Both the position numbers and the translations under genes were made by a program. Of a stretch of DNA of 64,000 nucleotides, positions 16,872 to 29,042 are shown one piece after another. Under the pieces are notes generated by a model. It was not told the origin of the DNA, ran no database searches, and was given only the letters and a program-made list of their open reading frames with translations. Source of the DNA: Nocardia vulneris. GTDB taxonomy: Bacteria; Actinomycetota; Actinomycetes; Mycobacteriales; Mycobacteriaceae. Position 1 is the first letter of the stretch. Each line of letters opens with the position of its first letter. The stretch spans positions 434,001 to 498,000 of the forward strand of contig NZ_BDCI01000004.1 in assembly GCF_001613425.1 (NCBI RefSeq), written 5' to 3'.

Positions 16872-19800
16872 CTAGCCGGAACCGCTACGGGCGGGGAAGA
16901 AGCCGGTGCGGAGGAAGGCGGTGATGTAGGTGTCCAGGGCGTGGTCGTCGATGGGGTGGCAGGTGATCGCGCTGTCGGCGAGGGCGCGCGCGGTGTTGGT
17001 GGCGTCGATGACCCGGTCGAGCGGGGTGGTGGCGAAATTGCCGCCGAGCAGGGCGGCGCGGACCAGGGAGTCGTCGCCGGTCTGGAAGCGGGTGTGCGCT
17101 TGTTCGGTGAGGCGGCGGCGGACGTCGTCGAATATCGCTGTCTCGATGGGGAATCCGCGGCGACGCAGACAGTCGAAGAGGGTGCGGACGGCCACCGGCT
17201 CGTCGTTCACCAGATGGTAGGCGGTGGCGGTGGCGGGGCTCAGCGAGATCTCGACGATGGCCCGCGCCACGTAGGTCACCGGCACCAGTGCGATGCTCGC
17301 CGCGCCGACGTCGGGGGCGACGCCGAGGATCACCGCCGCACGGACCATGTTCCAGAACGAGTCGTCGGGGCTGTTGATGCCGACCTGAAGATCCCCGGAC
17401 ACCAGTCCCGGGCGATAGACCCGCGCGGGCACGCCGCGCTCGGCCGCTTGCAGGATCAGTTGCTCGGCAGCCCATTTGGACGAGATGTATCCCTGGGCCG
17501 GTAGCTCGTCCGCCCTGATCCGGGTGTTCTCGTACACGGACGCGCCCGGCTCGGTCGAGATCACGGTGTTGACGGTCGAAACGAAGTGCACGGGTTTGAG
17601 CCGGCGAGTAGTGGCCAGCCGCAACACTTCCCGTGTTCCCTCGACATTGGCGGCACGCAACCGCGCATAGTGCTCGAGGTGATTGACGCGGGCACCGTTG
17701 TGATAGATGACGTCGATCCGGTCGGCGAGCCAGGCATGTTCGGTATCGGACAGACCGAACGCGGGCTGTGCGAGATCGCCTGGTACCGGGACGATCCGGG
17801 TCTCCAACGCATCGTCCCACAGCTGATACCGCGCCAGGGCCTCCTGGATTCGCGCACGACCCGCCCCAGCATTCTCGGCCCGCACCAGACACCACACCAC
17901 GGCGTCGGTGCGGTCCAGCAGTTCGCGCAACAGGTACGCACCGACGAACCCGGTCGCTCCGGTCAACAGCACGTCGCGGGCACCACCGCGGTGACTCGGC
18001 GTGCGACCGTCGACCGAGATGTCCGGCCCGAGCACCGCATCGGCCGCGACCACCGCCGGATCGTGCAGTGCGGCTTCCTGACCCGCGATGCGCGCGGCGA
18101 GCGCACGCACGGTGGACGCGCCGAAGACCGCCGCGGCGGGCAACTCGATGCCGTGCGCCGCCAGCGCGTGTTGCAGGGTGAGCGTGCGCAGGGAGGTGCC
18201 GCCGCGCGCGAAGAAGTCGTCGTCGGCCCCGACCTGTTCGAGCTCGAGTACCTCCGCGAAGACCGCGGCCACGATCTCCTCGGTCGGCGTGGCCGGCGCA
18301 CGGAACGTCGCGGCACCGAAACTGGGTGCGGGCAACGCTTTTCGATCGAGCTTGCCGACCGGGGTCAGCGGTACCTCGTCGAGCACGACGATCGCGGCGG
18401 GCACCATGTGCCGTGGCAGGATGCGCTCGGCTGCCGTGCGAAGCCGGTCCGGGTCGAGCGTACGTCCCGGTTCCGCGCGCACGTAGCCGACCAGAACCGT
18501 TTCCCCCGTGGGTGTCTCGTGCCCGACAGTGACCGCGAACCCGACATCGTCGGGTGCGCCCAGCACCGCGTCGATCTCACCGAGTTCGATCCGGAACCCA
18601 CGGATCTTCACCTGGAAATCGGAGCGCCCCAGGTACTTCAGCGCACAAGGCGACTGCCCGTCGGCCGACGCACACCAGCGCACCAGATCACCGGTCCGGA
18701 ACATCCGCTCCCCCGGTTCACCCCAGGGGTTGGCGACGAACCGGTGCGCCGTGAGCGCGGCGCGGTCATGGTAGCCGCGGGCCAACGTAGCACCCGCTAA
18801 ATACAATTCGCCGGTCACGCCAGGCGGCACCGGATGCAGCCGAGCGTCCAGCACCATCGCGGTCACCCCGCGCACCGGTCCGCCGATGGTGACCTCGCGC
18901 CCCGCGTGCTGGGCACCGAAGGTCGCGGCGATGGTGACCTCGGTCGGACCGTAGGCGTTGACGTAGCGGCGGCCGGGTTCCCACTTCGCCACCAGATCGG
19001 GCGGGGTGACATCGCCGCCCACCAGGAACGTACGGGTCGGCACCTCGGCCGGATCGACGGTGCTGAGCATCGCCGGAGTGACGCTGCAATGCGTCACCCG
19101 CTCGTCCCGCAGCACCGCGGCGAACTCGGGGCCGCCGAACACGGTGGGCGGCAGCATCACCAAGGTCGCCCCGACCGACAACGCGCACAGCCACTCCAGC
19201 GCGGCGGGATCGAAACTCGGCGAAATCGAGTGCAGCAGAATATGTTCCGAACCGATGCCCATGATGTCCACGGCATGCTCGACCACCCCGGCCAGTCCAG
19301 CGTGCGTCACCACGACCCCCTTCGGCACACCTGTCGACCCGGAGGTGTAGATCAGATATGCCGGATTGTGCAGGTGCAGTGCCGTGCTCCGATCGACATC
19401 GGTGACCGGCGCTGCCGAGCGGCGAGCGCAGCGTGCGGCGACGTCGGGATGATCGAGCTCGAGCCAGGTCACCTCGTCGGGCAACCGCTCCAGGTGTTCG
19501 GTGGTGGTGACACCGAGTACCGCCGCCGAGTCGATCACCATGTGACGCACCCGATCCACCGGATACGCCGGGTCGACCGGAACGTAGGCGCCCCCGGCTT
19601 TGCCCACCGCCAGCACCGCGGCGAGCATCGCGTACCCGCGCGGCAGTGCCACGACGACAAGTCGCTCCGGGCCAACGCCGTGATCGATCAGCACCCGGGC
19701 CAATCGCGAAGAGTGCTCGTCGAGTTCGCCGTAGCTGATCGAGCGGCCGTCCTCGCGGACCGCGATGCGGTCGCGCCCATGCGCCATGCCCCGCAGCAGC

Positions 19801-22800
19801 AGGTCCGGCATCGGCACCCCCCGCGGCATCGTCGCGGGATGGTGCCGGGTGAGCGCGGTGTACTCGTCGGCCGCGAGCAATGGCAGATCCCCCACCGGTC
19901 GGCGCGGCTGAGCGACGATCGCCGCGAGCAACCGCGCGAACCGCTCGGTGGCGTGCCGAATCGTGGCCTCGTCGAACAGGTCCCGAGCGTAGGAGAACCG
20001 GCCCGCCAGCCCCGCATCGTTCTCGCCGATCACCAAGGACAGATCACATTTCTCGACAGCGTTCTCGACATCGACCGCGGTGACCGACAGCCCGGGTAGT
20101 TCGAAGGCCGCCGCCGGGAGATTCTGGAACGCTAAACCGACCTGGAACAAGGGATTTCGCGCGGTCGAGCGGTCCGGCTCGAGCAGTTCGACCAGCCGCT
20201 CGAACGGAAGATCGGCGTGCGCGAACGCCTGCAGGTCGCTGTCTCGGACCCGCGTGAGGAGTTCCTCGAAGTTCTCCTGAGCCCGCACTTGCGTGCGCAG
20301 GACCAGCGTATTGACGAACATGCCGATGAGATCGTCGAGTTCGGGTTCACCCCGCCCCGCCACCGCCGTGCCGACGACGACATCGTCGGTACCCGACCAC
20401 CGGGACAGCAACACCGCGAAAGCGGCATGCACCACCATGAACAGCGTCGCGTTGTGGTCGCGGGACAGTTCCGTCAGTCCGCTATACACCGCGCCGTCGA
20501 TCGAAAAGGCCACGTGCCCTCCGGCGAACGAGCGCGTCGCGGGCCGCGGCCGATCGAACGGCAGGTCGAATTCGTCGGGCGCATCGGCCAGTTCGGCGCG
20601 CCAGAACCGCGCCTGGCCGGCGAGCAAGCTGCCCGGATCGGTTTCGGCACCGAGGGTCGCCCGCTGCCAGACACTGAAATCGGCGTACTGCACCGGGAGC
20701 GGCGTCCACTCGGGCGCGACGCCGGTCGAGCGAGCCGCATAGGCCACCATCACATCTCGGGTCAACGGCAGCATCGACCACCCGTCGCTGCAGATGTGAT
20801 GCGCGACGAGGACCAGCACGTGCTCGGTGCTCGGGGCGGCCCCGGCGGCGATCCGGAACAGCTCGACGCGCAACGGAACCTGCACTGCCACATCGAATCC
20901 GGTGGTCGCCACCGCGACGACGCGGGGCAGCACAGCGGCCGCGTCGATCGTTTCCACGGTGAGATCGAACGCCGCCTGCGCCGGTTCCAGGATCGACTGG
21001 TAGGCAACGCCATCGGACTGGGGGTAGCAGGTGCGCAACGTTTCGTGCCGCGCGATCACATCGCCGACCGCCAGGCGCAGCGCGACCGGGTCGAGTTCGC
21101 CGGTCAACCGCACCGCGACCGGGATGTTGTAGACGGCCGAGGCGGGGTCGAACTGATTGATGAACCACATGCGCTGCTGGGCCATCGAGAGCGGGATGCG
21201 CTCCGGGCGCGGTCCGGCCACGAGCGGCCGGCGCGCCCCCGTGCCCAGATGTCTGCCGACCTCGACGGCCAGATCCGCGACCGTGGGCGCGTGGAAGAGC
21301 AGCCGCGCGGGCACCCGCGCATCCAGGGCGGCGCCGAGCCGGGCCGCGGCCTGCGCGGCCAGCAGCGAGTTGCCGCCGAGCGCGAAGAAGTTGTCGTCCA
21401 CACCGATTCGGACATCGCCGAGAATTGCGGCGAACACCTCGGCGACGGTCCGTTCGAGGGGCTGCGTCGGCGCACGGAATACCGCGGTCTCGATGACCGG
21501 CGCGGGCAACGCCTTACGGTCCAGTTTGCCGTGCGGGGTCAGCGGCAGTGCGTCGATGCGAACGATCGCCGACGGCACCATATGCTCTGGCAGTAGCTTG
21601 GCCGCCGCGGCGCGCACCGCCGCGGGCGGCACCGCTCCGACCACGTACGCGACGATCCGCCGAACACCCGGGGTGTCCTCGCGGACGACCACGGCGGCCT
21701 GTCGTACCGATGCCACGGCGAGCAGCGCGGTCTCGATCTCACCGAGTTCGACGCGGAACCCGCGTATCTTCACCTGGTCATCGGCGCGGCCGAGGTATAC
21801 GAGCTTGCCGTCGGCCTGCCAAGCGGCCAGATCGCCGGACCGGTAGAGACGGGAACCGTTGGGGGCGAACGGGTTCGCCACGAACCGGCCCGCGGTCAGG
21901 CCGGCCCGGCCGAGATAACCGCGCGCCAGCTGCACGCCCGCGACATAGATCTCCCCCGGCACGCCCGCGGGGACCGGACGCATCCGGTCGTCGAGCACCA
22001 GAATTTGCAATCCGGTTACCGCAGTGCCGATTACGCTGCGCTCGCCGATGACAACGGAATGAAAAGTGGTATGCACCGTGGTCTCGGTGATGCCGTACAT
22101 ATTCACCAACCGGACGCCGGGACCGTGCCGGTGCTGCCACGCGTCCACCCGGCGGAAATCGAGCGCTTCACCGCCGAATACGATGTACCGCAAAGACAAT
22201 GGCGCATGGACCGCGTCGTCCGACGACACCGCGCGGTCCACCTCGGCAAGCTGATAAAACGCCGACGGTGTCTGATTCAGCACGGTAACTCGCTCGGCAC
22301 GCAGCAATTCCAGGAATTGGTCAGGGGCACGGGAGGTTTCGTAGTCCACGACGACCAACTTGCCGCCGTGCAGCAATGCCCCCCACAGCTCCCACACCGC
22401 GAAGTCGAAGGCGTACGAGTGGAACATCGTCCACACGTCCCGCTGGTCGAAGCCGAACTGCGCCCGGGTGTTCGCGAACAACGCGAGCACGTTGCGATGC
22501 GGGACCTGCACACCTTTGGGGCGCCCGGTGGATCCCGAGGTGTAGATCACGTACGCAAGGTTCTCCGGACGCAAGGCCAGCACACGCTCGTCGTCATCGA
22601 TCGGCGCGCCGTTGAGGTCGACCACCCGGCCCACATCGATCGTGGGTGTCGTGCCGGGCAGCGTGATTCCGGCACGGGTCAGCACACACGCCGGTGCGGC
22701 GTCGGCCAGCAGATAGGCGATCCGGTCGGCCGGATAGGCCGGATCGATCGGCAGATACGCGCCGCCCGCCTTGATGATCGCCAGGAGGGCAACCACCAGA

Positions 22801-23687
22801 TCCACCGAGCGCGGCAGGGCCACCGCCACCACATGCTCGGGACCGATCCCGCGCGCGATCAGCCTGCGCGCCAGCCTGTTCGACCGCACGTCGAGTTCGC
22901 GATAGGTCAGTGCCGCGGGACCGCAGGTCACCGCGGTGGCATCCGGGAACGCCCGGACCACCTCGTCGAACGAGCTGGCCAACGTTTTGTCCGGGCTCGG
23001 ATACGCCGTGCGGGGGAAGACGGTGCCGAAGAAGACGCCCAGCTGGCCCGGCACCTGTCCGCGCTCCAGGAGCGGTTCGATCGCCGCCACCTCGGCCTGT
23101 GTCACGGGCACGACTTCGCTGTCCGCAATGCACGATCCGGACAGATAGGCGATGTCAGCACCTTCCACGGGGCGTAGCCGATCCGCGTAAGTCACTGGCT
23201 CACTGGACAACTGGGCGAGTTCACGCCGCACACCGGGGTCATCGACCACCAGCCAGTCGAGCCCGTAGGGCGTATCCGCGCCGGTCGCCGCCGCGGTACA
23301 GCCGATGACCGGCCCCGCGGCCGTCACCAACCGCTCCCGCCGCTCGGACTCGTGCGGGTCGAGCACGAGAAAGCCCGCGCCGGTCTTCGCCACCGCCCAC
23401 ATCACGAGCACCGCCTCGACCGCGGATTCGATCGCGACCGCGACCAGATCTCCGGGGCCGATCCCCCGCCCGATCAGCAGGCGCGCCAAGCGCGAGGACA
23501 GATCGTCCAGTTCGCGATAGCGCAACGCGGTGCCCCGGAACGCGACCGCGGTCCCGTCCGGATCGGCTTCCACCGCCACCGCCAGCAATCGCGGCAGCGT
23601 GGCGCCCCCGGACCGCGGCGCGCGCGCCCGTCGCGCACGGCCCGGTTCCCGCGTCGGCCCAGCCGCAACGGATGCGCTATCCCGCAC
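16872..23687 (-). CDS. Dimodular nonribosomal peptide synthetase with terminal reductase
   Basis: A 2271-residue assembly-line enzyme. Order: partial adenylation domain (about 30-235, degenerate core A3), A1 (TSGSTGRPKG near 381), carrier T1 (ALGGNSL, Ser near 773), condensation domain (HHICSDG near 963), A2 (TSGSTGVPKG near 1446), T2 (ARGGTSL near 1831) and a thioester-reductase domain (LLTGATGFVG near 1903, YISSK near 2066). Pocket residues of A1 read D-F-W-N-(V/I)-G-M-V-H, the known threonine pattern. A2 reads about D-P-L-S-L-G-A-I-A, which I do not recognise. Product: a Thr-X dipeptide released reductively as aldehyde or alcohol. GTG 23687 follows AGGGGAGA. No MbtH protein, tailoring enzyme or transporter is adjacent. 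Confidence 0.93.
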   Translation of the reverse strand: MRDSASVAAGPTREPGRARRARAPRSGGATLPRLLAVAVEADPDGTAVAFRGTALRYRELDDLSSRLARLLIGRGIGPGDLVAVAIESAVEAVLVMWAVAKTGAGFLVLDPHESERRERLVTAAGPVIGCTAAATGADTPYGLDWLVVDDPGVRRELAQLSSEPVTYADRLRPVEGADIAYLSGSCIADSEVVPVTQAEVAAIEPLLERGQVPGQLGVFFGTVFPRTAYPSPDKTLASSFDEVVRAFPDATAVTCGPAALTYRELDVRSNRLARRLIARGIGPEHVVAVALPRSVDLVVALLAIIKAGGAYLPIDPAYPADRIAYLLADAAPACVLTRAGITLPGTTPTIDVGRVVDLNGAPIDDDERVLALRPENLAYVIYTSGSTGRPKGVQVPHRNVLALFANTRAQFGFDQRDVWTMFHSYAFDFAVWELWGALLHGGKLVVVDYETSRAPDQFLELLRAERVTVLNQTPSAFYQLAEVDRAVSSDDAVHAPLSLRYIVFGGEALDFRRVDAWQHRHGPGVRLVNMYGITETTVHTTFHSVVIGERSVIGTAVTGLQILVLDDRMRPVPAGVPGEIYVAGVQLARGYLGRAGLTAGRFVANPFAPNGSRLYRSGDLAAWQADGKLVYLGRADDQVKIRGFRVELGEIETALLAVASVRQAAVVVREDTPGVRRIVAYVVGAVPPAAVRAAAAKLLPEHMVPSAIVRIDALPLTPHGKLDRKALPAPVIETAVFRAPTQPLERTVAEVFAAILGDVRIGVDDNFFALGGNSLLAAQAAARLGAALDARVPARLLFHAPTVADLAVEVGRHLGTGARRPLVAGPRPERIPLSMAQQRMWFINQFDPASAVYNIPVAVRLTGELDPVALRLAVGDVIARHETLRTCYPQSDGVAYQSILEPAQAAFDLTVETIDAAAVLPRVVAVATTGFDVAVQVPLRVELFRIAAGAAPSTEHVLVLVAHHICSDGWSMLPLTRDVMVAYAARSTGVAPEWTPLPVQYADFSVWQRATLGAETDPGSLLAGQARFWRAELADAPDEFDLPFDRPRPATRSFAGGHVAFSIDGAVYSGLTELSRDHNATLFMVVHAAFAVLLSRWSGTDDVVVGTAVAGRGEPELDDLIGMFVNTLVLRTQVRAQENFEELLTRVRDSDLQAFAHADLPFERLVELLEPDRSTARNPLFQVGLAFQNLPAAAFELPGLSVTAVDVENAVEKCDLSLVIGENDAGLAGRFSYARDLFDEATIRHATERFARLLAAIVAQPRRPVGDLPLLAADEYTALTRHHPATMPRGVPMPDLLLRGMAHGRDRIAVREDGRSISYGELDEHSSRLARVLIDHGVGPERLVVVALPRGYAMLAAVLAVGKAGGAYVPVDPAYPVDRVRHMVIDSAAVLGVTTTEHLERLPDEVTWLELDHPDVAARCARRSAAPVTDVDRSTALHLHNPAYLIYTSGSTGVPKGVVVTHAGLAGVVEHAVDIMGIGSEHILLHSISPSFDPAALEWLCALSVGATLVMLPPTVFGGPEFAAVLRDERVTHCSVTPAMLSTVDPAEVPTRTFLVGGDVTPPDLVAKWEPGRRYVNAYGPTEVTIAATFGAQHAGREVTIGGPVRGVTAMVLDARLHPVPPGVTGELYLAGATLARGYHDRAALTAHRFVANPWGEPGERMFRTGDLVRWCASADGQSPCALKYLGRSDFQVKIRGFRIELGEIDAVLGAPDDVGFAVTVGHETPTGETVLVGYVRAEPGRTLDPDRLRTAAERILPRHMVPAAIVVLDEVPLTPVGKLDRKALPAPSFGAATFRAPATPTEEIVAAVFAEVLELEQVGADDDFFARGGTSLRTLTLQHALAAHGIELPAAAVFGASTVRALAARIAGQEAALHDPAVVAADAVLGPDISVDGRTPSHRGGARDVLLTGATGFVGAYLLRELLDRTDAVVWCLVRAENAGAGRARIQEALARYQLWDDALETRIVPVPGDLAQPAFGLSDTEHAWLADRIDVIYHNGARVNHLEHYARLRAANVEGTREVLRLATTRRLKPVHFVSTVNTVISTEPGASVYENTRIRADELPAQGYISSKWAAEQLILQAAERGVPARVYRPGLVSGDLQVGINSPDDSFWNMVRAAVILGVAPDVGAASIALVPVTYVARAIVEISLSPATATAYHLVNDEPVAVRTLFDCLRRRGFPIETAIFDDVRRRLTEQAHTRFQTGDDSLVRAALLGGNFATTPLDRVIDATNTARALADSAITCHPIDDHALDTYITAFLRTGFFPARSGSG

Positions 23688-24389
23688 TTCGATCTCCCCT
23701 GCACATTTCTTTGTCCAGCAGCTTGCTCAGCGGCTGCCGTCACGATTGGTCACTTGACCAGTTCGTGACATGTCGGATTTCCCTACGTCGACAGCACGGC
23801 CGCCGATCGCTCGCCGGATTTTTATCATGAACCGCACCTTCCCACTCCCGATCGAGGTTTTCACTTGAAAGTTGCTGCCAGATAGCTTCCATCCGAGGCT
23901 ACCGCGCGGTCGGTATCGAAAGGTTGCCTCGCGGGTAACCTGAGGCTTGCACCGGGTACAGGCGGTTAACAATAAGAATCGATAATCTGAACACGACACC
24001 GGATTACCCATTGCCTGCCGTTTGCGGCACAAGCGAACTCACGCCGATCGGTGACCCATGCCACATATGCGATAGGGGCATTATTAGGGGTTCATGAGAT
24101 TTATTGCAAGACGAGTCGGAACCGTCTCCGAACGCAGCGCCGAGACGAAAGTCCTAACTCTTTACTCGAAATAATGAGCAGCAGCTTCATTCGATGTAGC
24201 TGGCATGAATGAGATGAATTCGACGACGCGGCCCGCGGCGCGCCGGGGGCGGATCGAGCATCGGCAGCGGGCTGCGCGCGCAGCCGAACAACGCTGCCGT
24301 GTAACAGTTTTCCCGTCGGAACAGACATAACCGGGCGGGTATCCGTGGTTCCGCTCGGCGCACCGCAAGCAAAGGGAGTACGCAAACAG
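23688..24389. promoter_or_regulatory. Divergent intergenic region, NRPS / mycolyltransferase
   Basis: This 702-bp region holds no gene I can support. It is AT-richer than its surroundings, especially 23940-24120. The only strong element is the large dyad at 23739-23769. The rest probably contains the two divergent promoters, but no clear -35/-10 pair was recognised. Confidence 0.5.
23739..23769. promoter_or_regulatory. 31-bp nested dyad, candidate operator of the NRPS
   Basis: Inner arms TGGTCA (23747-23752) and TGACCA (23755-23760) are separated by CT; outer arms GTCACGA (23739-23745) and TCGTGAC (23763-23769) surround them. All arms are perfect. It lies 52-82 bp upstream of the NRPS start. 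The size suits a dimeric repressor of the GntR or TetR type. No candidate regulator is adjacent. Confidence 0.6.
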
Positions 24390-25421
24390 ATGCATGTTCG
24401 ACTGAAGAGACGATCGTCGCGGGCCGGGGTCGCGGTGCGTACCACCGTCGTGGCACTCGCGGCGATGCTGTCGGTGAGCCTGCTCGGTGGGACCGCCTCG
24501 GCCGAACCGCAGCGGGCCTCGGCCATCACCACCCTCACGAAAGAGGGGCGGCTGTGGCACCTGAAGGTGTACTCGGCGGCGATGGACACCGAGATCGCGG
24601 TCGATGTGCAGCGCCCGGCGAACGAGTCGGTGCCCGCACCGAACCTCTACATGCTCAACGGCCTCGACGGCGGCGAGGGCACGGCCAGCTGGCAGGCCCA
24701 GACCAAGGCGCTCGAATGGCTGGCCGACAAGCCGGTCAACGTGATCCAGCCGATCGGCGGCCGCGCGAGTTACTACACCGACTGGCAGCAGCGCGACCCG
24801 GTGCTCGGGCTCAACAAGTGGCGGACGTTCTTCACCGAGGAACTGCCGCCACTGCTGGACAAGGCCTTGCAGTCCACCGGTCGCAACGCGTTGACCGGCC
24901 TGTCGACCTCCGGCACCTCGGTGTTGCAGCTGGCAGAGGCCAAACCGGGCCTCTGGAAAGCGGTCGCCGCCTACAGCGGTTGCGCGCAGTTGGCCGATCC
25001 CGCGGGCCGGCAGTTCGTCAAGTTCGCGGTCGAGACGTGGTCCGGCGGTAGCACCGACAACATGTACGGCCCCGCCGACAGCCCGCTGTGGGCCGCGAAC
25101 GATCCGGTGCTCAATGCCGAAAAGTTGCGCGGCACACTGCTTTACATCTCCAGCGGGAGCGGCATCCCGGTGCTGGAGGACGTCAACTACTACCTCGGCA
25201 AGGCGCCGGGCCCGACGGGTGCGGTGAACCTCGGCCTCGGGGTGATCATCGAGGCCGCCGTCAACGGGTGCACGGCAAATCTGAAGAACCGCCTGGACTC
25301 GCTGCAGATCCCGGCCACCTACCAGTTCAATCCGGTCGGCACGCACTACTGGCCGTATTGGGAAGAGGCCCTGCACAATTCCTGGCCGCTACTGGCCGAG
25401 GGTATGGGCCTGCCGCGCTGA
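24390..25421 (+). CDS. Secreted mycolyltransferase-like esterase (antigen 85 / Cmt family)
   Basis: A 343-residue exported alpha/beta hydrolase. A signal peptide is clear (basic MHVRLKRRSSR, hydrophobic VVALAAMLSVSLLGG, then TASA-EP). The nucleophile motif is GLSTSGTS and the catalytic His is in GTHYWPYW, as in mycolyltransferases that move mycolic acid onto trehalose or arabinogalactan outside the membrane. The N-terminal domain block LYMLNGLDGGEG is also typical. ATG 24390 has AAAGGGAG about 11 bases upstream, a long spacing. The gene is divergent from the NRPS with its own control region. Presence of the family supports a mycolic-acid-producing host. Confidence 0.87.
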   Translation: MHVRLKRRSSRAGVAVRTTVVALAAMLSVSLLGGTASAEPQRASAITTLTKEGRLWHLKVYSAAMDTEIAVDVQRPANESVPAPNLYMLNGLDGGEGTASWQAQTKALEWLADKPVNVIQPIGGRASYYTDWQQRDPVLGLNKWRTFFTEELPPLLDKALQSTGRNALTGLSTSGTSVLQLAEAKPGLWKAVAAYSGCAQLADPAGRQFVKFAVETWSGGSTDNMYGPADSPLWAANDPVLNAEKLRGTLLYISSGSGIPVLEDVNYYLGKAPGPTGAVNLGLGVIIEAAVNGCTANLKNRLDSLQIPATYQFNPVGTHYWPYWEEALHNSWPLLAEGMGLPR

Positions 25422-25468
25422 TCGGCTCCGATCAAGCGGCACAAGCGAATTCAGCAGAACCGAAGATC

Positions 25469-25507
25469 GACGCCGTACGGCCCAACCCTCGGGGGCCGTA
25501 CGGCGTC
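25469..25507. terminator. Strong hairpin between mycolyltransferase and uvrA-like genes
   Basis: A perfect 15-bp stem, GACGCCGTACGGCCC (25469-25483) and its complement (25493-25507), with a 9-base loop, followed by GGTCTTTGTC. It lies between convergent genes and probably ends transcription of the upstream plus-strand gene, and perhaps of both. Confidence 0.8.
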
Positions 25508-25533
25508 GGTCTTTGTCTGCGGTGCGCCCTCGC

Positions 25534-27927
<2,394 letters not shown>

Positions 27928-28005
27928 CCTGTCTCCATCTTGGTTAGGCGGGGCCGCGTGGGCACGGTGCCGGTGTGCCCGGCGCGACCCCGATCGCCGA
28001 ATCGC

Positions 28006-28416
28006 TCAGCGCACTTCCTGAATACGGATCAAGTTGCCCGCGGGATCGCGGAAGGCACAGTCGCGCACGCCGTAGGGCTGATCGGTCGGCTCCTGCACCA
28101 CCTCGGCGTCGCCGGCCTGCACCTTCTCGAAGGTGTCGTCGACGTTCTTGGTCGCCAGCAGCAGCGCGCCGTAGGTGCCCTTGGCCATCATCTCGGTGAC
28201 GACGCGGCGCTCTTCGTCGGTGATGCCGGGATCCGCGGCGGGCGGATGCAGCACGATGGAGGTGCCGGGCTGGTCGGGCGGGCCGACGGTGATCCACCGC
28301 ATGCCGTTGAACCCGACGTCCTTGCGCACCTCGAAGCCGAGCGTGTCGCGGTAGAACGCGATCGCGGCCTCCGGGTCGTCTTGCGGGAGAAAGCTGGAAA
28401 GAATGCTGATGTCCAT
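28006..28416 (-). CDS. VOC (glyoxalase/bleomycin-resistance) family protein
   Basis: A 136-residue protein of the vicinal-oxygen-chelate fold: MDISILSSFLPQDDPEAAI opens the first beta-alpha-beta-beta-beta unit, and FRDPAGNLIRIQE closes the second. ATG 28416 gives the usual family start. GTG 28425 is also possible and would overlap the stop of the upstream AraC gene (GTGA), which suggests translational coupling. Members bind metal and small molecules, acting in detoxification or drug binding; the ligand is unknown. Together with the AraC gene and the UvrA paralog it makes a plausible stress or drug-response group. Confidence 0.85.
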   Translation of the reverse strand: MDISILSSFLPQDDPEAAIAFYRDTLGFEVRKDVGFNGMRWITVGPPDQPGTSIVLHPPAADPGITDEERRVVTEMMAKGTYGALLLATKNVDDTFEKVQAGDAEVVQEPTDQPYGVRDCAFRDPAGNLIRIQEVR

Positions 28417-28421
28417 GGCAT

Positions 28422-28880
28422 TCACGCTAGATCCGGCTGCCGGGTCGACGCTTCTCGATTCCTGATCGGTCTGGTGACCTGTTTGGTGATGAAGGTCGGC
28501 ATCTCCGTGGTCTGGTCGGCGATCGCTTTCCGGTACGCGCTCGGCGACAGGCCGACCAACTCGGTGAAGCGGGTGCTGAAGGTGCCCAGCGAGGAGCAGC
28601 CGACCGCGAAGCAGATCTCGGTGACGCTGAGGTCGCCCCGGCGCAGCAACGCCATCGCCCGTTCGATCCGGCGCGTCATCAGGTAGGAGTACGGCGACTC
28701 GCCGTAGGCGATCCGGAACTGGCGACTGAGATGCCCGGCCGACATGTGCGCGTCGCGGGCGAGCGCCTCGACGTCGAGCGGCTGTGCGTACTCCCGGTCG
28801 ATGCGATCGCGGACTCGCCGCAACCGGGCGAGATCACGCAGGCGGTCCGCCTCGGATGTACTGCTCACCTGCGTGATCAT
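28422..28880 (-). CDS. Short AraC-family transcriptional regulator
   Basis: A 152-residue protein that is essentially the double HTH DNA-binding domain of AraC/XylS: ARDAHMSAGHLSRQFRIAYG for the first helix pair and VTEICFAVGCSSLGTFSTRF for the second. There is no large ligand domain; only about 30 residues precede the HTH. ATG 28880 is chosen because upstream codons are basic and low-complexity; its ribosome site is weak. The stop overlaps the possible GTG start of the VOC gene. It likely controls this two-gene operon. Homologs are often paired with a VOC gene. Confidence 0.85.
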   Translation of the reverse strand: MITQVSSTSEADRLRDLARLRRVRDRIDREYAQPLDVEALARDAHMSAGHLSRQFRIAYGESPYSYLMTRRIERAMALLRRGDLSVTEICFAVGCSSLGTFSTRFTELVGLSPSAYRKAIADQTTEMPTFITKQVTRPIRNREASTRQPDLA

Positions 28881-28978
28881 CGCACATCGGCGGGACCGCC
28901 GACCTAGGACCGACCCGTGCGGGTAGTGCCGTGGCAAATCATTGCTATGGCGTCTTTCGGCCATGCGACACACAGGGC

Positions 28979-29021
28979 GATTCCCGGTGCGGGGCCAGCG
29001 CGGGCCCCGTCACCGGGAATC
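28979..29021 (-). terminator. Hairpin after the metalloprotease gene
   Basis: Outer stem GATTCCCGGTG (28979-28989) with CACCGGGAATC (29011-29021), and inner stem GGGGCC (28991-28996) with GGCCCC (29003-29008). It lies 22 bp downstream of the metalloprotease stop and probably ends the GH20-metalloprotease transcript. Confidence 0.7.
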
Positions 29022-29042
29022 CATACGGGACGGCTGCGGGGG

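Noticed and set aside
16872..23687. NRPS as part of the isonitrile cluster
   Set aside because: A terminator, the sigJ-mmpL unit and the peptidase-MerR pair lie between, and the strands differ. No shared regulatory element was found.
23739..23769. IdeR iron box for siderophore-type control of the NRPS
   Set aside because: The dyad core TGGTCA/TGACCA does not match the iron box TTAGGTTAGGCTAACCTAA, and no siderophore genes are adjacent.
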